From Plumapathes pennacea (lineage: Eukaryota > Cnidaria > Anthozoa > Antipatharia > Myriopathidae), in NCBI GenBank assembly GCA_964036295.1, contig OZ038469.1, forward strand, positions 5,162,067 through 5,226,066: DNA of 64,000 nt. Reading direction: 5' to 3'. Shown one piece after another: positions 60,615-64,000 of this stretch. The position numbers and the translations under genes are program-made. Below the pieces are notes generated by a model that had not been told where the DNA came from, did no database searches, and was given only the letters and a program-made list of their open reading frames with translations. The first letter of the stretch is position 1. The number at the start of each line of letters is the position of its first letter.

Positions 60615-63299
60615 CTAAGGCTTTTTGACTGAAGTAGCGTTGTTAATGCACAAGGATTTGTGGATGTCTTCTAGCAACTGCTGCTGCGCATCAACGGTCT
60701 TCTTTAGTTCTTTGATGTCAGCGCGGCACTTTTCGAGTTCGGTTATCACGGCTTTGCTTTTTGCATACATCTGTTGGTAAGACAAGCACAATTTTATCAA
60801 GCGTGTCCATGCAACTGTGAACTGACAGAATCCATTGAAAAGTACCTATCTAGGGCCAGCTGGTATTATACACACCTGCAACAAGGAGTTCATTATACAA
60901 AATGGAAATACTTACATTTTCATGTCATTTATGGTACCAGGTTTTATCAATCTATATTTTAGTGTCTTCAGTACTCGGCAAACACGAGATGCGGATCTTA
61001 CATTATGATAGCTTATGTACAGCCGTCCCATTCTCTTTGTACCTTGGAAAGGAATGTTTGTGTTTTACCGTTGATAATCGTGTTCCAGGTCACGTGACTT
61101 TTCTTGGATTTTGCGGAAAAAATAACCTGAAATTGGTTTTCACGCTTATGTCTTTACGTCATACATATGCCGAGTTTCGACTGGTTTAGCATTGGCGCGC
61201 GCATTTTGCCTGTCAAGCGAGTGCAAGCGTTTGAAAGCGGTGATGAGTTCATGTGTTGTTGTCGAAATAAGATCGTTCAGATTTGGGACAAAAATCTCGT
61301 GGACGGACGCAAAACTACGGCATTACAACGTCAGAAAAGAAATATTATCGTTTGGCTGTATTGCTTTGAACGCCTCCTATATCTGCATAAGTTACCTCGG
61401 TAAATCGCAGCAAAGAAGAGCGCTACCGAAGAACTTTCATTAAACACTGCATTACGGCAGCTTATAAGCTTGAAACCTCAGCCGACTTCCTCTTCCGCGA
61501 GTGTTAAACCAAAGCTGTGTCCAACCGCCCTTCGAGGGCGAATTTACAGGCCAGAAAGCGAATTACCTTGGAGCCAGAAAAAAAAAGAAACCCGAACAAC
61601 TACCACTTAACTCAACTCTAAGAAACTAAGGTAAAAGGACATAACATATAATATATACAATATAATATATAATAATAAAACATATTTATAAGAACTTTTT
61701 TAAAACGGCTACAGGTCGGTTAAACCCTAGCTTTAAAAAATAGTAGCTAATTCCCGTTTAACACATACAAACAAAAGAATGATCTGTATCCTCAACTCAA
61801 CTAATATAATCGGTAACAATAAATGGAAGCTATATATGATAAAGATTAATAATAACAATGACAATATAAAAGTTCTACAATACTAGAATTGAAGTCATGT
61901 TAACTTATAATGGCAACTATATGTCCTCCCCTGCTCCATCTAATGTTTAAGTTGGGACAACATTCACACTCTAGACTAGTCGCTTTTACATTGGCAACAG
62001 CTACATTCTGTGAAATTTTATGGACCTGATTCTGTTTTTAAAAGCGTTTTGTATTTCAGCAGTACGGAGTGACATAATCTGTCAAGCTGTTCCACAATTT
62101 CGAGGCTTCATATCTGAACAAGTGGAGTATAAAGGTCGTCGTTTGGACTCTTGGGATCACAATTTTCTTTATCCCGCGTAGGTTTCTTGTAGTAGATCGT
62201 TCTTTCAATAGTGATTTCATGTACTTTGGTACCTGGTTGTTTAGTGCCTTGCTGATAACAACACAATTATAGTCCTGCATTCTACTATCTGAAGACTGGG
62301 CATCCCCATATTTTTAAGAAGCCCATCATATGTAGTTAATACGTCATTAAAGACAAATCTAAGCGCTCGTTCGTTTAGCTTTTCAAGTTTGTTTGTATTG
62401 TTTGTAAGTCTCCAGTCCTGTTAGTTTAAGATTTCATCGGCGACGATGAGAGCTGCATATTAAAAGGTCAAAGACTTGTCATATTCAATAGGAAGACTTG
62501 CATAGTACACATATTTTCTCAAAAACAGATTTCAAACATTCTTCTTGCCCAGAAAAAAGAGAAAGAACTTTGAAAATATGGCAAACACTTTCCATCGCGC
62601 GATCGAACGCCATTTTGTTTTGCTCAATTAAGATCCACGGATAATTTAGTCAGCGGAAAACATTACAGTTTTAGGTTATGCTGAATTAATACGTAACACG
62701 ATTATCAAAGGTAAAACACAGATGTTCTTTTCCGAGGTATAAAGAGAATGGGACGGCTGAATATATGCTAACATTATGAGTGAAACCATGTGCTACATTG
62801 TTTGTCGTTCAAGTGGCTTGCACAAAACTAATTTTTTCTTCGAGGTTTCTTGCGCATGCTTTCAGAGGTATTTTTAATGATGTTCTAGTTCTAGCTAATT
62901 ATACTTAGCAGAATATTGCCATAATTTGAAAACTTGCAGTATGATAACTTATGCCTTTAGGTTTGCTTCATGAAAAAGTTGACGAATCAGTCAACTAAAG
63001 TCGCTTCAAAGCCTATAAATTCTTGACGTGAGTATAATCACAAAATGACTCCCAGTTTAAAACCCAAACGTATCATAACCGAGGGGCAAAACCTGGTTCT
63101 TGCTTTACCTTTGCTTTCACAACACACGTTTCTTTAGATGCCAGAACGATGCCTGGGAAAACTTCCCGCCCTTCGAGTGATATCGCGCCCTCTGCAACCG
63201 TGCGTCCATTTAGGGTAAATGTAATGTGGGTTTGCTCCTCATAGTCTACAAGCGATTGGACCTCAATGCCAACAACATCACCTGGTTTGGCCACGGTAT
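60615..63299 (-). CDS. SPRY-domain coiled-coil protein, last two exons
   Basis: Two minus-strand exons, 63299-63109 and 60770-60615, joined in phase 0 (AAAG|GTAAAG donor, CCAACAG acceptor). The first encodes the second half of a SPRY domain: AKPGDVVGIEV, ITFTLNGRTVAEG, REVFPGIVL. This matches the usual GDVIGCxxD / FxxNG / FPxVxL order. The last exon adds a 51-residue coiled coil (ITELEKCRADIKELKKTVD) ending SVKKP. The exon begins in phase 1, so earlier exons lie beyond 64000 and the start is not in the window. SPRY modules bind protein partners; which family this belongs to cannot be told without the N-terminus. Confidence 0.72.
62060..62420 (-). mobile_element. LINE reverse-transcriptase C-terminal fragment
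   Basis: In the SPRY gene intron, same strand. Read minus, it gives KLEKLNERALRFVFND, a frameshift near 62275, then ALNNQVPKYMKSLLKER and RYEASKLWNSLTD. These are the conserved C-terminal blocks of non-LTR (Jockey/CR1-like) retrotransposon ORF2. Inactive. Confidence 0.8.
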
Positions 63300-63379
63300 C
63301 TAGAACTAAAAAGAGGAAAGGAATCTGACTTGGTCAATTGTTATGAATTGCAAGAATTGCAAGCCAGGAACACAGTACC

Positions 63380-63526
63380 TAAGCAGTCTCACTACGTACG
63401 TTCACCACCATGGAAACGCAAGTTACAAACATTCATGAGTTTGCGCAGGTACGTTTGGGGAACAGAAGGGCAAAAAGAAAAGGCAAAGTGCGAGTGGCAA
63501 ACTGAATCATTTTGACGGCCAGAGGA
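63380..63526 (+). repeat. dispersed repeat D, copy 2
   Basis: Partner of 46745-46905, lacking the poly-A insert: a GCAAAAAGAAAAGGC segment stands in its place. Confidence 0.7.
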
Positions 63527-63634
63527 AATGTACGTGCCATTTTTGACGTCATAAAAAAATTCCATACCTCAAAAATATCCAAATGAATCATGGATCTGCC
63601 TATATTCTAATGCTGATCAGCAGAAACACGACTA

Positions 63635-63948
63635 GAGCCGTTTTCGGATGACTGTCGAAAACCAAAACCAAAGTGATCACACAGGCCAATCACAGAGACT
63701 GAGAGAAAACAGTTCAGCCAATCAGAAGCCAAAGTAATTTGTGTTTGGTCTTGCGTTTGGTTTTACTTTCCAATCAGCAGTGCGAGTACACGCCATCGCT
63801 TGCGTGAGAAGTGTTTGGTTTTGGTTTTGGTTTTGTTCCTGATTGGCTGAGCATGCTGACAAACTCGTGTGGACCAATCCGAAAGCGAAGCAAACGCAAA
63901 ACCAAAGCAATGACATGATTACTTTCGACAGTCATCCGAAAACCGCTC
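63635..63948. mobile_element. TA-flanked MITE family E
   Basis: A 314-base element with ~27-base inverted ends (GAGCCGTTTTCGGATGACTG against GAGCGGTTTTCGGATGACTG, then TCGAAA), flanked by TA on both sides. The interior holds several ACCAAAACC/GGTTTTGGTT runs and CCAATCA/TGATTGG motifs. The same terminal sequence abuts the microsatellite at 31580. Confidence 0.85.
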
Positions 63949-64000
63949 TAAGAACAGTTCTTGTTGCAATTCACAATCGCTGTCTGCTTATGTTAGTGTT

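Overview
The window is AT-rich eukaryotic DNA. Genes are split by spliceosomal GT-AG introns and embedded in many microsatellites, palindromic short repeats and decayed transposons. The gene repertoire fits an anthozoan cnidarian, probably a stony coral: a fibrinogen-like lectin, a single-exon class A GPCR, a C-type lectin fragment, an STPR-repeat transposon protein and many TA-flanked MITEs. The species cannot be named from sequence alone.

Layout. 1-1.9 kb: a small two-exon COA6 gene (mitochondrial cytochrome c oxidase assembly). 4.3-10.3 kb: a four-exon QRICH2/C16orf96-like gene with a DUF4795-type C-terminus, probably sperm-flagellar. 12.4-20.3 kb, minus strand: a four-exon gene that splices in frame to a 1,049-residue OLD-like ABC-ATPase/TOPRIM protein. 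Two of its introns each carry a ~1.39 kb copy of a Helitron-like element with an STPR-type peptide-repeat ORF. 22.5-23.4 kb: a fibrinogen-like lectin domain. 25.4-26.4 kb, minus: an orphan rhodopsin-class GPCR. 29.9-35.6 kb, minus: a three-exon secreted right-handed beta-helix protein of 732 residues, with a decayed copy of part of its last exon just downstream. 42.3-43.2 kb: a small secreted acidic precursor. 53.75-54.1 kb, minus: a broken C-type lectin domain. 60.6-63.3 kb, minus: the last two exons of a SPRY plus coiled-coil gene whose 5' end lies beyond the window.

The space between is repeat territory. It holds TA- and TTAA-flanked non-autonomous DNA transposons, two related arrays built of alternating GAA/TTC blocks that match perfect heat-shock elements, a threefold ~0.6 kb tandem duplication inside a TA-flanked inverted-repeat pair, two decayed LINE reverse-transcriptase fragments, and several long near-perfect palindromes.

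The genes do not form a pathway; this is an ordinary animal gene neighbourhood. The most unusual coding feature is the OLD-like ATPase/TOPRIM gene, which resembles prokaryotic anti-phage nucleases but has a normal animal intron structure. The most unusual non-coding feature is the HSE-like repeat family at 39.2-39.8 and 49.6-49.97 kb. Exon junctions were derived by eye from GT-AG sites and phase; no database search or alignment was run.
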